Part shown: piece after piece, positions 54,422 to 63,216 of the stretch
Position numbering within the stretch: position 1 is the stretch's first letter
Layout of the letters: the number at the start of each line of letters is the position of its first letter
Position numbers and translations under genes: made by a program
The notes under the pieces: generated by a model
Databases searched by the model: none
The model's input: only the letters and a program-made list of their open reading frames with translations
Told to the model about the DNA's origin: nothing
Source: Anseongella ginsenosidimutans
GTDB taxonomy: Bacteria; Bacteroidota; Bacteroidia; Sphingobacteriales; Sphingobacteriaceae
Length of the DNA: 64,000 bases
Assembly (NCBI RefSeq): GCF_008033235.1
Contig: NZ_CP042432.1
Coordinates: 4,216,001 to 4,280,000 of the forward strand
Direction of reading: 5' to 3'

Positions 54422-55972
54422 TCAGCTCCCGTACTCTCCAAAAACACTTCTCAGCTCGCCGGCGATTTCTCCGAGCGTACAGGAAGTCTCCACACACTGA
54501 AGAATAAAAGGCATTAAATTTTCCGTTCCGGCGGCGGCCAGCCGGAGGTTCTCCAGGGATTGCGCGGCCACCTGCCCGTCCCTGCCTGCCTTTAGCCGCT
54601 GCAGCTTCTCCGCCTGAACCTGCCTGATCGAATCGTCTACCTGGAAAGAGGCGGGTAAAGGGCCTTCCTCCATGACAAAACGGTTTACGCCGACAATCAC
54701 TTGCTCTCCTTCTTCCAGCGTCTTCTGGTAGCGGTAGGCCGCTTCGCCTATCTGTTGTTGAATATAGCCCGTTTCTGTGGCCTTTACGGCGCCGCCAAGC
54801 TCATCTATTTTACGTATGTAACTCCAGGCGGCCTGTTCCAGCTCGTCGGTCAGGGATTCTATAAAATACGAGCCCGCCAGGGGGTCCACCGTATCCGCCG
54901 CCCCGCTTTCATAAGCAATGATCTGCTGGGTTCTGAGCGCAATCCTGGCGGCTTCTTCCGTGGGAAGGGAAAGTGCCTCATCATAGCCGTTGGTATGCAA
55001 GGATTGAGTGCCGCCCAATACGGCCGCGAGAGCCTGCAAGGTTACGCGGGAAATATTATTCCGGGGCTGCTGCGCCGTGAGCGCCGAGCCGGCGGTTTGC
55101 GCATGGAACCGCAGTTGCTGCGCTTTTACATCGGTAGCGCCCATGCCGCTGGTGATCCGGGCCCACATCCTCCGGGCAGCCCTGAACTTCGCGATCTCTT
55201 CAAAAAAGTTATTATGGCAGTTGAAAAAGAAAGAAAGCTGCCGGCCGAACACGTTAATATCCAAACCTTTTTCTATCGCGGCCTCCAGGTAAGCCTTTCC
55301 GTTTGCGAGCGTGAACGCCAGTTCCTGGGCAGCCGTTGACCCGGCTTCGCGTATATGATAACCCGAAATGGAAATGGTATTCCAGCGGGGCAGTTCGCGG
55401 CTGCAATACTCGAAAATATCGGTAATAAGGCGCATAGACGGCTTCGGAGGATAAATATATGTGCCCCTGGCGGCATATTCTTTGAGAATATCATTCTGAA
55501 TGGTTCCCGAAAGCCTGGCCGGATCGGCCCCTTGCTTCCTGGCCAAGGCAATATACATAGCCAGCAAAACGGACGCCGTCGCATTAATGGTCATGGAAGT
55601 ACTGATCTTCTGCAATTCAATACCATTGAATAAGACTTCCATATCTTCCAGCGAATCAATGGCTACACCCACTTTTCCCACTTCGCCTTCAGCGAGCGGA
55701 TGATCGGAATCATAGCCAATCTGGGTAGGCAGGTCGAAGGCGACGGAAAGGCCGGTTATACCTTGTTTAAGCAGGTAATGGTAGCGTTTATTAGAGGCTT
55801 CGGCCGTTGAGAAGCCTGCATACTGGCGCATGGTCCAATGTTTCCCGCGGTACATATCCGGCCGGATGCCCCTGGTATAGGGAAAAACGCCCGGCAGTTC
55901 TTCCATGGGCCGGCAGGAAGTATACACGTCTTTTATTTCAATTCCCGATGTTGTCAGCACCTTTTTTGCCAT
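54422..55972 (-). CDS. Acyl-CoA (methylmalonyl-CoA-type) mutase large subunit, catalytic domain only
   Basis: 516 residues from ATG 55972; ATG 55984, which abuts the upstream stop, is the alternative. Substrate-channel sequence [20 protein letters not shown], active-site [20 protein letters not shown] and [14 protein letters not shown]. The two specificity positions read Tyr (RQYAG) and Arg ([10 protein letters not shown]), as in methylmalonyl-CoA mutase rather than isobutyryl-CoA mutase. There is no C-terminal B12-binding domain, so a separate small subunit encoded elsewhere is required. It may convert succinyl-CoA/methylmalonyl-CoA, but a related 2-methyl-branched acyl-CoA cannot be excluded. 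Confidence 0.87.
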   Translation of the reverse strand: MAKKVLTTSGIEIKDVYTSCRPMEELPGVFPYTRGIRPDMYRGKHWTMRQYAGFSTAEASNKRYHYLLKQGITGLSVAFDLPTQIGYDSDHPLAEGEVGKVGVAIDSLEDMEVLFNGIELQKISTSMTINATASVLLAMYIALARKQGADPARLSGTIQNDILKEYAARGTYIYPPKPSMRLITDIFEYCSRELPRWNTISISGYHIREAGSTAAQELAFTLANGKAYLEAAIEKGLDINVFGRQLSFFFNCHNNFFEEIAKFRAARRMWARITSGMGATDVKAQQLRFHAQTAGSALTAQQPRNNISRVTLQALAAVLGGTQSLHTNGYDEALSLPTEEAARIALRTQQIIAYESGAADTVDPLAGSYFIESLTDELEQAAWSYIRKIDELGGAVKATETGYIQQQIGEAAYRYQKTLEEGEQVIVGVNRFVMEEGPLPASFQVDDSIRQVQAEKLQRLKAGRDGQVAAQSLENLRLAAAGTENLMPFILQCVETSCTLGEIAGELRSVFGEYGS

Positions 55973-55984
55973 ACCCTCTCCCAT

Positions 55985-56488
55985 TTAAAAAAAAGCTTTT
56001 ACCTCTTCCCGCAGTAAAGCAAGCGCCTGCTGATAGGGGTCGTTTTCCAGGGAGCTTACATGGTTCAGCACTGCCCTGGTCAGTTCCATCGCGGCTGCCT
56101 CTTCCGGCAGGCTCCGGGCAATGCCATTGATCATGGAAATGGTCTTGTCCTTTAATGACCTGGTCATTTGCCAGCTCCTTTCGGACACATATAACTGCTG
56201 GGTGATATTATGGTCAAATTCCGCCCTTATTTCGGCAATAAGGATCGCGTTCAGTTCCTTTGCCGAAATCCCAGGCTGATGATTGCGTACCAGGAGGCTG
56301 GAGGGACTGATCCGCTCCACCAGCAATACCAGCCGTTCATAAGCCTGCAGCCGGAGCGGAAGGGTTTGCCCCTGCTCCTTAGGGCCGCCGGAAGCCACTT
56401 TTTTCCATACCAGGGCAGCGGCGGCAAGAACCAGCAGCGCAGGGAGGATAATCTTCATCAGATCAAGGATATAATCGCTATTTTCCAT
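55985..56488 (-). CDS. Single-pass membrane protein cotranscribed with the acyl-CoA mutase
   Basis: 167 residues from ATG 56488 (MENSDYILDLMKIILPALLV); the frame upstream lacks conserved features. One membrane helix (about 9-29, IILPALLVLAAAALVW) and a cytoplasmic helical domain starting LPLRLQAYERLVLLVERISP and containing EIRAEFDHNITQQLYVSERS. Similar proteins are, as I recall, common beside mutase genes in Bacteroidota. Function unknown. Its stop abuts the next gene's first possible ATG. Confidence 0.75.
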   Translation of the reverse strand: MENSDYILDLMKIILPALLVLAAAALVWKKVASGGPKEQGQTLPLRLQAYERLVLLVERISPSSLLVRNHQPGISAKELNAILIAEIRAEFDHNITQQLYVSERSWQMTRSLKDKTISMINGIARSLPEEAAAMELTRAVLNHVSSLENDPYQQALALLREEVKAFF

Positions 56489-56515
56489 GGGTCTCCTTAA
56501 AACAAAAAGCCTTCT

Positions 56516-56546
56516 TATGCCTTTTATAAAGAAAAAATTAACTTTG
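56516..56546 (+). promoter_or_regulatory. Promoter of the Fe-S carrier gene (TATG-N19-TAACTTTG)
   Basis: -7 TAACTTTG at 56539-56546 with TATG at 56516-56519 and 19 bp spacing. Predicted start near 56552, about 60 nt before the ATG. Confidence 0.6.
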
Positions 56547-56572
56547 ACAGCGGCGCAGTTTGCGTCTCCGGA

Positions 56573-56580
56573 CAAAGTTA
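56573..56580 (-). promoter_or_regulatory. -7 box TAACTTTG of the membrane-protein/mutase operon
   Basis: Full -7 consensus on the minus strand, predicted start near 56567. It faces the plus-strand box at 56539-56546, so the two transcripts would overlap by about 15 nt at their 5' ends. Confidence 0.5.
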
Positions 56581-56610
56581 TTAAAAATAAAACGTGAAAA
56601 TTCGGAAGAT

Positions 56611-56952
56611 ATGGCAACGACAACGATACCAATAGGCTTTACCCCGGGCGCCCTGAAAGAGCTCAAAAGCTTAATGGTGGAAAAAGAATTGGGGGCCGGC
56701 CACGGTCTCCGCGTGGGAGTGGAAGGCGGCGGCTGTTCCGGGATGAATTATATACTTGGTTTTGACGAAAAGAAAGAAGGCGACGAGGAGTTTGACGTGG
56801 AAGGCATTCGCGTTTTCCTGAATAAAGCTCATGCCCTTTACCTTGCCGGAATGGAGATCGATTTCCGGAATGGGCTCGATAACCGGGGATTCACTTTTTC
56901 CAATCCAAATGCCAGCAGCACCTGCGGCTGCGGAAGTTCCTTTTCGGTTTAA
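56611..56952 (+). CDS. Iron-sulfur cluster carrier of the IscA/SufA/ErpA family
   Basis: 113 residues from ATG 56611; the upstream frame is the leader. A-type carrier with the three conserved cysteines: GGGCSGMNY and the C-terminal CGCG in STCGCGSSF. The family delivers Fe-S clusters to target apoproteins. No suf or isc operon is adjacent, so the precise subtype (SufA or ErpA) is open. Its last codons start a tandem repeat that continues past the stop. Confidence 0.88.
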   Translation: MATTTIPIGFTPGALKELKSLMVEKELGAGHGLRVGVEGGGCSGMNYILGFDEKKEGDEEFDVEGIRVFLNKAHALYLAGMEIDFRNGLDNRGFTFSNPNASSTCGCGSSFSV

Positions 56953-57041
56953 TGTTCTTTTTTCGGCTTAACGCTTCGTTTGCGGTTAAAACGTTCGCCT
57001 TCGGTTTATAAAAGTCGTTTTCGGTTTAAAAGATTCGCCCG
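56945..57041. repeat. Five ~19-20 bp tandem repeats spanning the 3' end of the Fe-S carrier gene
   Basis: Units starting CGGTTTAA, CGGCTTAA, CGGTTAAA, CGGTTTAT and CGGTTTAA recur every 19-20 bp from 56945. The first includes the gene's stop codon, so the tract looks like repeated copying of the 3' end. Confidence 0.7.
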
Positions 57042-57057
57042 ATGCGACCACCAGGCG

Positions 57058-58461
57058 CTAAAACTGCCTGTATTCCCTCCCGGTTAACCTGTTTGCAGGC
57101 TCGAAGTTCGTAATCCGCATAGCTTCCCCGTCCCATAGTAATTGCTTGCGTCCCGGATATACGTATTGATTTCCCTCCTTTTCCCGGTACATATAGCTGA
57201 GAATGGCAAGGTTTCCCATCAATACGGTTTCCGTCAGCGGACCTGCCGCATCAAAACTGCTGCTGGTATAAGCGCCATAGCCCTCCTTGCAGGCTCGAAC
57301 CCATTGCTGCTGATGGCCTTCCTCGGCCCCATCCACCAGGGGGCGCTGCGGAGCGGGCAGGCTGGCCTCCTGCATTAAAGCAGTAGGAAGCAGTGTGGGA
57401 TTACGACCGAACAAGCCCGCCATTAATTTCGCCTTGCTGCCTTCAAAAATAATCCCGCCGTCCCATTCTCCCATTTGTTCGTCCGGCTTCAGCTCTTTGG
57501 GGCGTTTGGGCAGTATCCCGCCGTCATACCAGATGAGTTCCACTTCGGGCAAATTTCCCCTGGCAGGAAATTGAAGGTGGATCTTGGAAGAAGGCGGGTA
57601 ACTTTCAGGATAATACGCTTCCTCGAAAAAGCCATTCCAGACAGCGCCTATACTGCACTCTACCGCTACCGGGTAAGCAAGTTTCAGCGCCCGGTAAGGC
57701 ACATCTATGAAATGACAGCCCATATCGCCCAAAGCGCCGGTTCCAAAATCAACCCAACCCCGCCATGTTGCCGGCAAATAGGCAGGGTGATAGGCACGCT
57801 GCTTCGCCGTACCCAGCCAGAGATCCCAGCTCAATTCGGCAGGGACCGGCGGACCGCCTTCCGGTAGCGAAATACCCTGGGGCCATACAGGCCGGTTGGT
57901 CCAGATATGCACCCTTCGGACTTCTCCAATAAGGCCGGACTGTATCCAGGCTTCAATTTTACGGGTGCTGTCGCCGCTGCTGCCCTGGTTCCCCATTTGT
58001 GTTACCACTTTGAACTTTGCGGCGGCTTCGGTCAGTTTCCTTGCTTCCCGGATGTCATGAGTCAGGGGCTTTTCGCAATATAAATGTTTTCCATGCTCCA
58101 AAACCGCCATCGCCTGTACGGCATGCATATGATCCGGCGTACTGACGATGACCGCGTCGAATTTCCGGTGCCTTCTGTCAAGCATTTCCCGGTAGTCCCT
58201 GAAATACCTGGCCCTGGGCCATTTTTTGCGCGCTTCCGCCGACATCCTGTCGTCCACATCACAAAGCGCTACGATGTTGTCGGAGCCGTTATTCCAGGAA
58301 TTGTTAAGGTTTACCATGCCCTTTCCGCCGGTACCGATAGCGGCAATATCCAGTTTATCGCTGGGAGGGATCTTTCCTTTACCGCCCAGTACATGCGGGG
58401 GAACAATAAAGAATCCTGCTGCCAGGCCGGCCCCGCTGCGAATGAACTTTCTCCGTTCCAT
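57058..58461 (-). CDS. Tat-exported Gfo/Idh/MocA-family oxidoreductase
   Basis: 467 residues. Twin-arginine leader (MERRKFIRSGAGLAAGFFIV). NAD(P)-binding Rossmann motif IAAIGTGGKGMVNL, the conserved EKPLTHDIREARKL (Lys of the EKP motif) and the following alpha/beta domain. Family members oxidise or epimerise sugars and inositols, and several Bacteroidota secreted forms act on glycans with a tightly bound cofactor. Substrate unknown. It ends 17 bp from the repeat tract. Confidence 0.87.
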   Translation of the reverse strand: MERRKFIRSGAGLAAGFFIVPPHVLGGKGKIPPSDKLDIAAIGTGGKGMVNLNNSWNNGSDNIVALCDVDDRMSAEARKKWPRARYFRDYREMLDRRHRKFDAVIVSTPDHMHAVQAMAVLEHGKHLYCEKPLTHDIREARKLTEAAAKFKVVTQMGNQGSSGDSTRKIEAWIQSGLIGEVRRVHIWTNRPVWPQGISLPEGGPPVPAELSWDLWLGTAKQRAYHPAYLPATWRGWVDFGTGALGDMGCHFIDVPYRALKLAYPVAVECSIGAVWNGFFEEAYYPESYPPSSKIHLQFPARGNLPEVELIWYDGGILPKRPKELKPDEQMGEWDGGIIFEGSKAKLMAGLFGRNPTLLPTALMQEASLPAPQRPLVDGAEEGHQQQWVRACKEGYGAYTSSSFDAAGPLTETVLMGNLAILSYMYREKEGNQYVYPGRKQLLWDGEAMRITNFEPANRLTGREYRQF

Positions 58462-58543
58462 GGAAGTACTATTATTTCAAAAGGTAAAATAAACAGAAAA
58501 TTATTCAGAATGCTTTATTATTTTTACAAATCATTCCCTGCAG

Positions 58544-59776
58544 ATGGTTTATTCGGAAGACATTAAAGTTGGCATACAATCAATTGGTGCAAACAGGCTG
58601 CGCAGCATTCTAACCGCATTGATCATCGCTATTGGTATAACCGCCCTGGTAGGGATCCTTACCGTAATAGACGGGGTGAAGAAAAATATCAATGAGAACT
58701 TTGCCGCCATGGGCGCCAATTCCTTCACCATCCGCAACCGGGGCTTTAATCTACGCATCGGCGAAGGAGGAAACCGGCCCAAGCCTTATCCCCCCATCCG
58801 TTACGAAGAAGCCATGGACTTCAAGCAGCGTTACACTTTTTCAGAAGTTGTGTCAGTTTCAGATAATATCAGCGGAAGTTCAACCATAAAGTATGAAGGC
58901 GCCCAAACGGATCCGAACGTAAGAGTGATAGGAGGCGACGAAGACTGGGCCATCGCCTCCGGCTATGAAATTGCGCTTGGCAGGAATTTCTCCGCCAATG
59001 AACTCAATTACGCCAACAGCGTCACTATTATCGGCAACGATATTAAAGAAAGGGTCTTCGGAAACGAGGATCCGATTAACAAAGTGATCACCGTAGGCAG
59101 CAACCGTTTCAAGGTGATTGGCGTATTCAAGGATAAAGGAGATGCCATTATCGGACCAGGAGACCGTTTTTGCTTAATTCCAATTTCAAAGGCCAAACAG
59201 TTGGAAGCGAGCGAAAATACCAGCTATACGATTACGGTCATGGCAGGCAATCCGCAAACCGTCGAAGGAACCATTGGTGAAGCCAAAGGATTGCTGCGGA
59301 GCATCAGGAAATTAAATACGCGTGAAACGGATAATTTTGAGATAACCAAAAGCGACGCGTTTGCCACGTCGCTTATCGAGAACTTGAAGTACATTAATAT
59401 CGCGACCACCGCTATTGGTGGAATCACCCTCTTTGGGGCGGCTATTGCGCTGATGAACATCATGCTGGTATCGGTTACCGAACGTACCCGGGAAATAGGG
59501 GTCCGGAAATCCATCGGCGCCACTTCGGCGGTCATCCGGCGGCAGTTCCTGATAGAAGCGATCATTATTTGTATCCTTGGCGGCGTAGGAGGCGTTATTT
59601 TTGGCCTCGGCGTCGGCAACGGGCTTTCCGTCCTCATTGGCGGCACCTTTGTAATACCCTGGTGGCCCATTGTCATGGGAATCCTGCTTTGCGTTGCGGT
59701 GGGAATTGTCTCCGGTCTTTACCCGGCCGTCAAAGCTTCCAAGCTGGACCCGGTGGACGCGCTTCGGTACGAGTAA
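58544..59776 (+). CDS. ABC transporter permease, MacB/FtsX type
   Basis: 410 residues. One membrane helix near 20-40 (ILTALIIAIGITALVGIL), a periplasmic MacB_PCD domain (about 45-265), then three C-terminal helices of the FtsX domain (TTAIGGITLFGAAIALMNIM, then RREFL-type EVGVRKSIGAT as REIGVRKSIGATSAVI). Partners with an ATPase that is not adjacent. Such permeases export lipoproteins, peptides or antibiotics; the cargo is unknown. Confidence 0.87.
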   Translation: MVYSEDIKVGIQSIGANRLRSILTALIIAIGITALVGILTVIDGVKKNINENFAAMGANSFTIRNRGFNLRIGEGGNRPKPYPPIRYEEAMDFKQRYTFSEVVSVSDNISGSSTIKYEGAQTDPNVRVIGGDEDWAIASGYEIALGRNFSANELNYANSVTIIGNDIKERVFGNEDPINKVITVGSNRFKVIGVFKDKGDAIIGPGDRFCLIPISKAKQLEASENTSYTITVMAGNPQTVEGTIGEAKGLLRSIRKLNTRETDNFEITKSDAFATSLIENLKYINIATTAIGGITLFGAAIALMNIMLVSVTERTREIGVRKSIGATSAVIRRQFLIEAIIICILGGVGGVIFGLGVGNGLSVLIGGTFVIPWWPIVMGILLCVAVGIVSGLYPAVKASKLDPVDALRYE

Positions 59777-59791
59777 GGCCCGCAGGGCAGG

Positions 59792-59806
59792 CTTCGCCAG
59801 GCGAAG
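59792..59806. terminator. Short hairpin between the ABC permease and galE
   Basis: CTTCGCC-A-GGCGAAG inverted repeat in the 36 bp gap between convergent genes, with TTTTTAT beginning about 10 bp further on. It may act as a weak terminator for the permease gene. Confidence 0.4.
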
Positions 59807-59812
59807 GGATGC

Positions 59813-60835
59813 TTACTTTTTATCCGCCAGGCGCTGTTCCCATTTCCATGCCGAAGCGACCATCTCCTCCAGGCCCAGGTTTGCTTTCCATCCCAGTTCG
59901 CTGTTCGAAAAAGAAGTATCGGCATATACCTTTTCAATATCGCCGGCCCGCCGGGGGCCAATGGTATAATTCAGCTTTACGCCGTTTACCTTTTCAAAAG
60001 CTTTGATCACCTCCAGTACCGAATAGCCGCTGCCGGTCCCCAGATTAAAAAATTCAATGGACGCTTTGTTCTGGCCGGCGATAAGCCGCTCGCAAGCTTT
60101 CACATGCGCTTTTGCCAGATCCACGACATGGATATAGTCCCTGATACCGGATCCGTCGGGAGTATCGTAATCATCGCCGAAAACCGTCAGTTTCTCCCGC
60201 TTGCCGATGGCCGTCTGTGTAATAAAAGGCATCAGGTTATTTGGTACGCCGCGCGGCAGCTCCCCGATGAGGGCGCTTTCATGAGCCCCGACAGGATTGA
60301 AATACCGGAGGGATATTGCTTTCAGCGCGGTAGCGGCGGCCACGTTCCGCAGAATATCCTCGCACATCTGCTTGGTATTGCCATAAGGCGATTCCGCCTG
60401 CTTAATGGGGGCCGATTCAGAAACGGGCAGCTCATCCGGCTGGCCGTAAACTGTACAGGACGAAGAAAATACAAAATTAGGTATACCTGCGGCGAGCATA
60501 CATTCCAGCAGGTTGATCGTCGAATCAAGGTTATTCCTGTAATAAGAAAGGGGTTTCTGAACCGATTCGCCAACCGCCTTAAAAGCGGCGAAATGAATAA
60601 TTGCCGTAATGTCGGGGTGGGCTGCTATTATTTTTTCAACTGCTTCCCGGCTGCCGGCATCTTCCTGGTAAAAACCAGGGCTGTGTCCTGTTATCTGCCG
60701 GATCCCCTCAAGAACGGAAATCTCTGAATTGCTAAGGTTATCGATGATCACCGGTTCATGCCCGGCGTTTATCAATTCCACTATTGTGTGGGACCCGATG
60801 TACCCCGTCCCGCCGGTAACAAGTATTTTTGACAT
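59813..60835 (-). CDS. galE: UDP-glucose 4-epimerase GalE
   Basis: 340 residues, extended SDR. NAD motif GGTGYIGSHT at residues 8-17, catalytic Ser-Ser-Ser in FSSSCTVYG and Y-x3-K in YGNTK, then RYFNPVGAHESALIGE and GIRDYIHVVDLA. Converts UDP-glucose and UDP-galactose. Third in a run of nucleotide-sugar genes with uxs and ugd. Confidence 0.95.
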   Translation of the reverse strand: MSKILVTGGTGYIGSHTIVELINAGHEPVIIDNLSNSEISVLEGIRQITGHSPGFYQEDAGSREAVEKIIAAHPDITAIIHFAAFKAVGESVQKPLSYYRNNLDSTINLLECMLAAGIPNFVFSSSCTVYGQPDELPVSESAPIKQAESPYGNTKQMCEDILRNVAAATALKAISLRYFNPVGAHESALIGELPRGVPNNLMPFITQTAIGKREKLTVFGDDYDTPDGSGIRDYIHVVDLAKAHVKACERLIAGQNKASIEFFNLGTGSGYSVLEVIKAFEKVNGVKLNYTIGPRRAGDIEKVYADTSFSNSELGWKANLGLEEMVASAWKWEQRLADKK

Positions 60836-60849
60836 GCCTGTATTTTTTC

Positions 60850-61833
60850 CTACCGGATATACTCCGAAAAATCCTTTGGGGTAATATCCACTTCCGGCAG
60901 GGATTTAAAATAGTCGTAAGTGATCTGCAAGCCTTCCGAGCGGTCTACCCGCGGCTCCCAGCCAAGCAACTCCCTGGCCCTGCTGATATCCGGCTTCCTT
61001 TGTTTCGGATCATCGGCGGGAAGAGGTTTATAAATGACCTTCCGGTCCGAACCTGTGAGCTTCAATATCTCCTCCGCAAACTCGTTGATAGTGATCTCGC
61101 CGGGGTTCCCGATATTGACCGGGTTTACATAATTGCTGAACAACAGCCGGTAAATTCCTTCTACAAGGTCATCCACGTAACAAAATGAACGTGTCTGGCT
61201 TCCATCGCCAAAGGCGGTAAGGTCCTCTCCCCTGATCGCCTGCCCGATAAAAGTAGGCAGCACACGGCCGTCGTTCAGCCGCATGCGGGGGCCGTAAGTA
61301 TTAAAGATGCGTACAATGCGCGTATCTACTTTATGATAAGTATGATAGGCCATAGTCATGGCCTCCTGGAAACGTTTCGCTTCGTCATAGACGCCGCGGG
61401 GCCCTACCGGGTTCACATTTCCCCAGTAATCTTCATGCTGCGGGTGGACCAGGGGATCGCCGTACACTTCGCTGGTGGAAGCTACCAGAATGCGCGCCTT
61501 TTTGGCCCGGGCCAGTCCCAGCAGGTTATGCGTGCCCAGCGAACCTACCTTGAGTGTCTGAATGGGTATTTTCAGGTAATCGATCGGGCTGGCAGGGGAG
61601 GCAAAATGTAAGATATAATCCAGGTTCCCGGGAACATGTACGAATTTTGAAACGTCATGATGATAGAATTCAAAATTCTCCAGCTGAAATAAGTGTTCTA
61701 TATTTCGCAGCGATCCGGTTATCAGGTTATCCATCCCAACGACCCGGAAACCTTCTTTTATAAAGCGGTCGCAAAGATGAGAACCGAGGAAACCTGCGGC
61801 CCCGGTTATCAATACACGTTTATCACCATTCAT
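60850..61833 (-). CDS. UDP-glucuronate decarboxylase (UDP-xylose synthase)
   Basis: 327 residues, extended [18 protein letters not shown] at 11-25, [38 protein letters not shown] (seen as [14 protein letters not shown] and [10 protein letters not shown], with Y-x3-K), and [13 protein letters not shown]. The sequence fits UXS-type enzymes that turn UDP-glucuronate into UDP-xylose. It lies between ugd, which makes its substrate, and galE; 14 bp separate it from galE. Confidence 0.9.
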   Translation of the reverse strand: MNGDKRVLITGAAGFLGSHLCDRFIKEGFRVVGMDNLITGSLRNIEHLFQLENFEFYHHDVSKFVHVPGNLDYILHFASPASPIDYLKIPIQTLKVGSLGTHNLLGLARAKKARILVASTSEVYGDPLVHPQHEDYWGNVNPVGPRGVYDEAKRFQEAMTMAYHTYHKVDTRIVRIFNTYGPRMRLNDGRVLPTFIGQAIRGEDLTAFGDGSQTRSFCYVDDLVEGIYRLLFSNYVNPVNIGNPGEITINEFAEEILKLTGSDRKVIYKPLPADDPKQRKPDISRARELLGWEPRVDRSEGLQITYDYFKSLPEVDITPKDFSEYIR

Positions 61834-61838
61834 TTTTA

Positions 61839-63161
61839 TTAGTTTTTACGTCCGTCCGTCAGCGCGCGGCCGACACTATTGTAATAGAATCCAAGCCCTG
61901 CCATTTTTTCCGGGTCATAGAGATTCCTCCCGTCAAAAATAACGCTTTCTTTCAGTGAATTCTTCAGCACCCCGAAATCAGGGGCGCGGAATACCGGCCA
62001 TTCCGTAAGTATCGCCAGGGCATCGGCCTGCCGCACGGCCTCGTACTGATCTGCGGCGTAACTTATCTTATCGCCAAACAAGGCTTTTATATTTCCCATG
62101 GCCTCCGGATCATATACAGCCAGGGAAGCCCCCTGCGCGAGCAGCTCCCGGATCACATAAATAGCTGGCGCTTCGCGGATATCGTCCGTTTCAGGCTTAA
62201 AGGCCAGGCCCCAGATAGCTATTCGTTTGCCTTGCAGCCCGTTATGGTAAAAGCGAAGCAGCTTGCTTACAAAATATTCGCGCTGAAAGGCGTTCACTTC
62301 CATTACTGCTTCGAGTATCCTGAACTCATAATCGCATTCAACCGCTGAGCGGGCCAATGCTTTTACGTCCTTGGGGAAACAGCTTCCTCCGTAACCGATC
62401 CCGGGGAAAAGAAATCGTTTCCCGATACGGTCATCCGCACCGATCCCCAGGCGGACCATATCCACGTTGGCGCCGAGCCGTTCGCACATATGAGCGATCT
62501 CGTTCATAAAGGAGATCTTGGTGGCAAGAAATGAATTTGCCGCGTATTTGGTAAGTTCCGCCGAACGCACGTCCATAAAGATCACGGGATTGCCCTGCCG
62601 CACGTAAGGCGCATATAGCTCCGACAGTATTTTTTTTACGGTTTCGGAGGAGGTTCCGATCACGATCCGGTCAGGCTTCATGAAATCATCCACCGCTACT
62701 CCTTCCCGTAGGAACTCCGGGTTTGAAACCACATCAAAATCTGCGGTGGCGAATTGGGAAATCCTTTGCTGCACTTTATCCGCCGTCCCTACCGGGACCG
62801 TGCTTTTATCAATGATGATGGTGTAGCCTTTTAATAATTTGCCGATATCTTCTGCCGCTTCCAGCACGTAGGAAAGATCGGCTGAACCGTCTTCGCCCGG
62901 CGGCGTTGGAAGCGCCAGGAATATGATGGAAGCGCCTTTTAGCCCCTCTTCAAGGCTGGAAGTGAACCGGAGCCTTTTTTGTGCAACGTTCCTGTAAAAC
63001 AAGGTATCCAGGCCGGGCTCATAAATAGGAATAATCCCCTGGTTGAGCTTTTCAACTTTTTCCAGGTCAATATCCACGCAGGTTACATTATTTCCGGTTT
63101 CCGCCAGGCAGGTCCCTGTGACCAGACCTACATAGCCCGTTCCTACTACTGCAATATTCAT
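61839..63161 (-). CDS. ugd: UDP-glucose 6-dehydrogenase
   Basis: 440 residues. NAD motif [20 protein letters not shown], the [17 protein letters not shown] segment, and the catalytic Cys in [15 protein letters not shown] near residue 258. It oxidises UDP-glucose to UDP-glucuronate. First gene of the nucleotide-sugar operon (5 bp gap to the decarboxylase). Confidence 0.95.
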   Translation of the reverse strand: MNIAVVGTGYVGLVTGTCLAETGNNVTCVDIDLEKVEKLNQGIIPIYEPGLDTLFYRNVAQKRLRFTSSLEEGLKGASIIFLALPTPPGEDGSADLSYVLEAAEDIGKLLKGYTIIIDKSTVPVGTADKVQQRISQFATADFDVVSNPEFLREGVAVDDFMKPDRIVIGTSSETVKKILSELYAPYVRQGNPVIFMDVRSAELTKYAANSFLATKISFMNEIAHMCERLGANVDMVRLGIGADDRIGKRFLFPGIGYGGSCFPKDVKALARSAVECDYEFRILEAVMEVNAFQREYFVSKLLRFYHNGLQGKRIAIWGLAFKPETDDIREAPAIYVIRELLAQGASLAVYDPEAMGNIKALFGDKISYAADQYEAVRQADALAILTEWPVFRAPDFGVLKNSLKESVIFDGRNLYDPEKMAGLGFYYNSVGRALTDGRKN

Positions 63162-63216
63162 GAATATGGTAAAATTGAAAAAAAATGCTTACTTCGGTGC
63201 GAATATAAGAACTACC

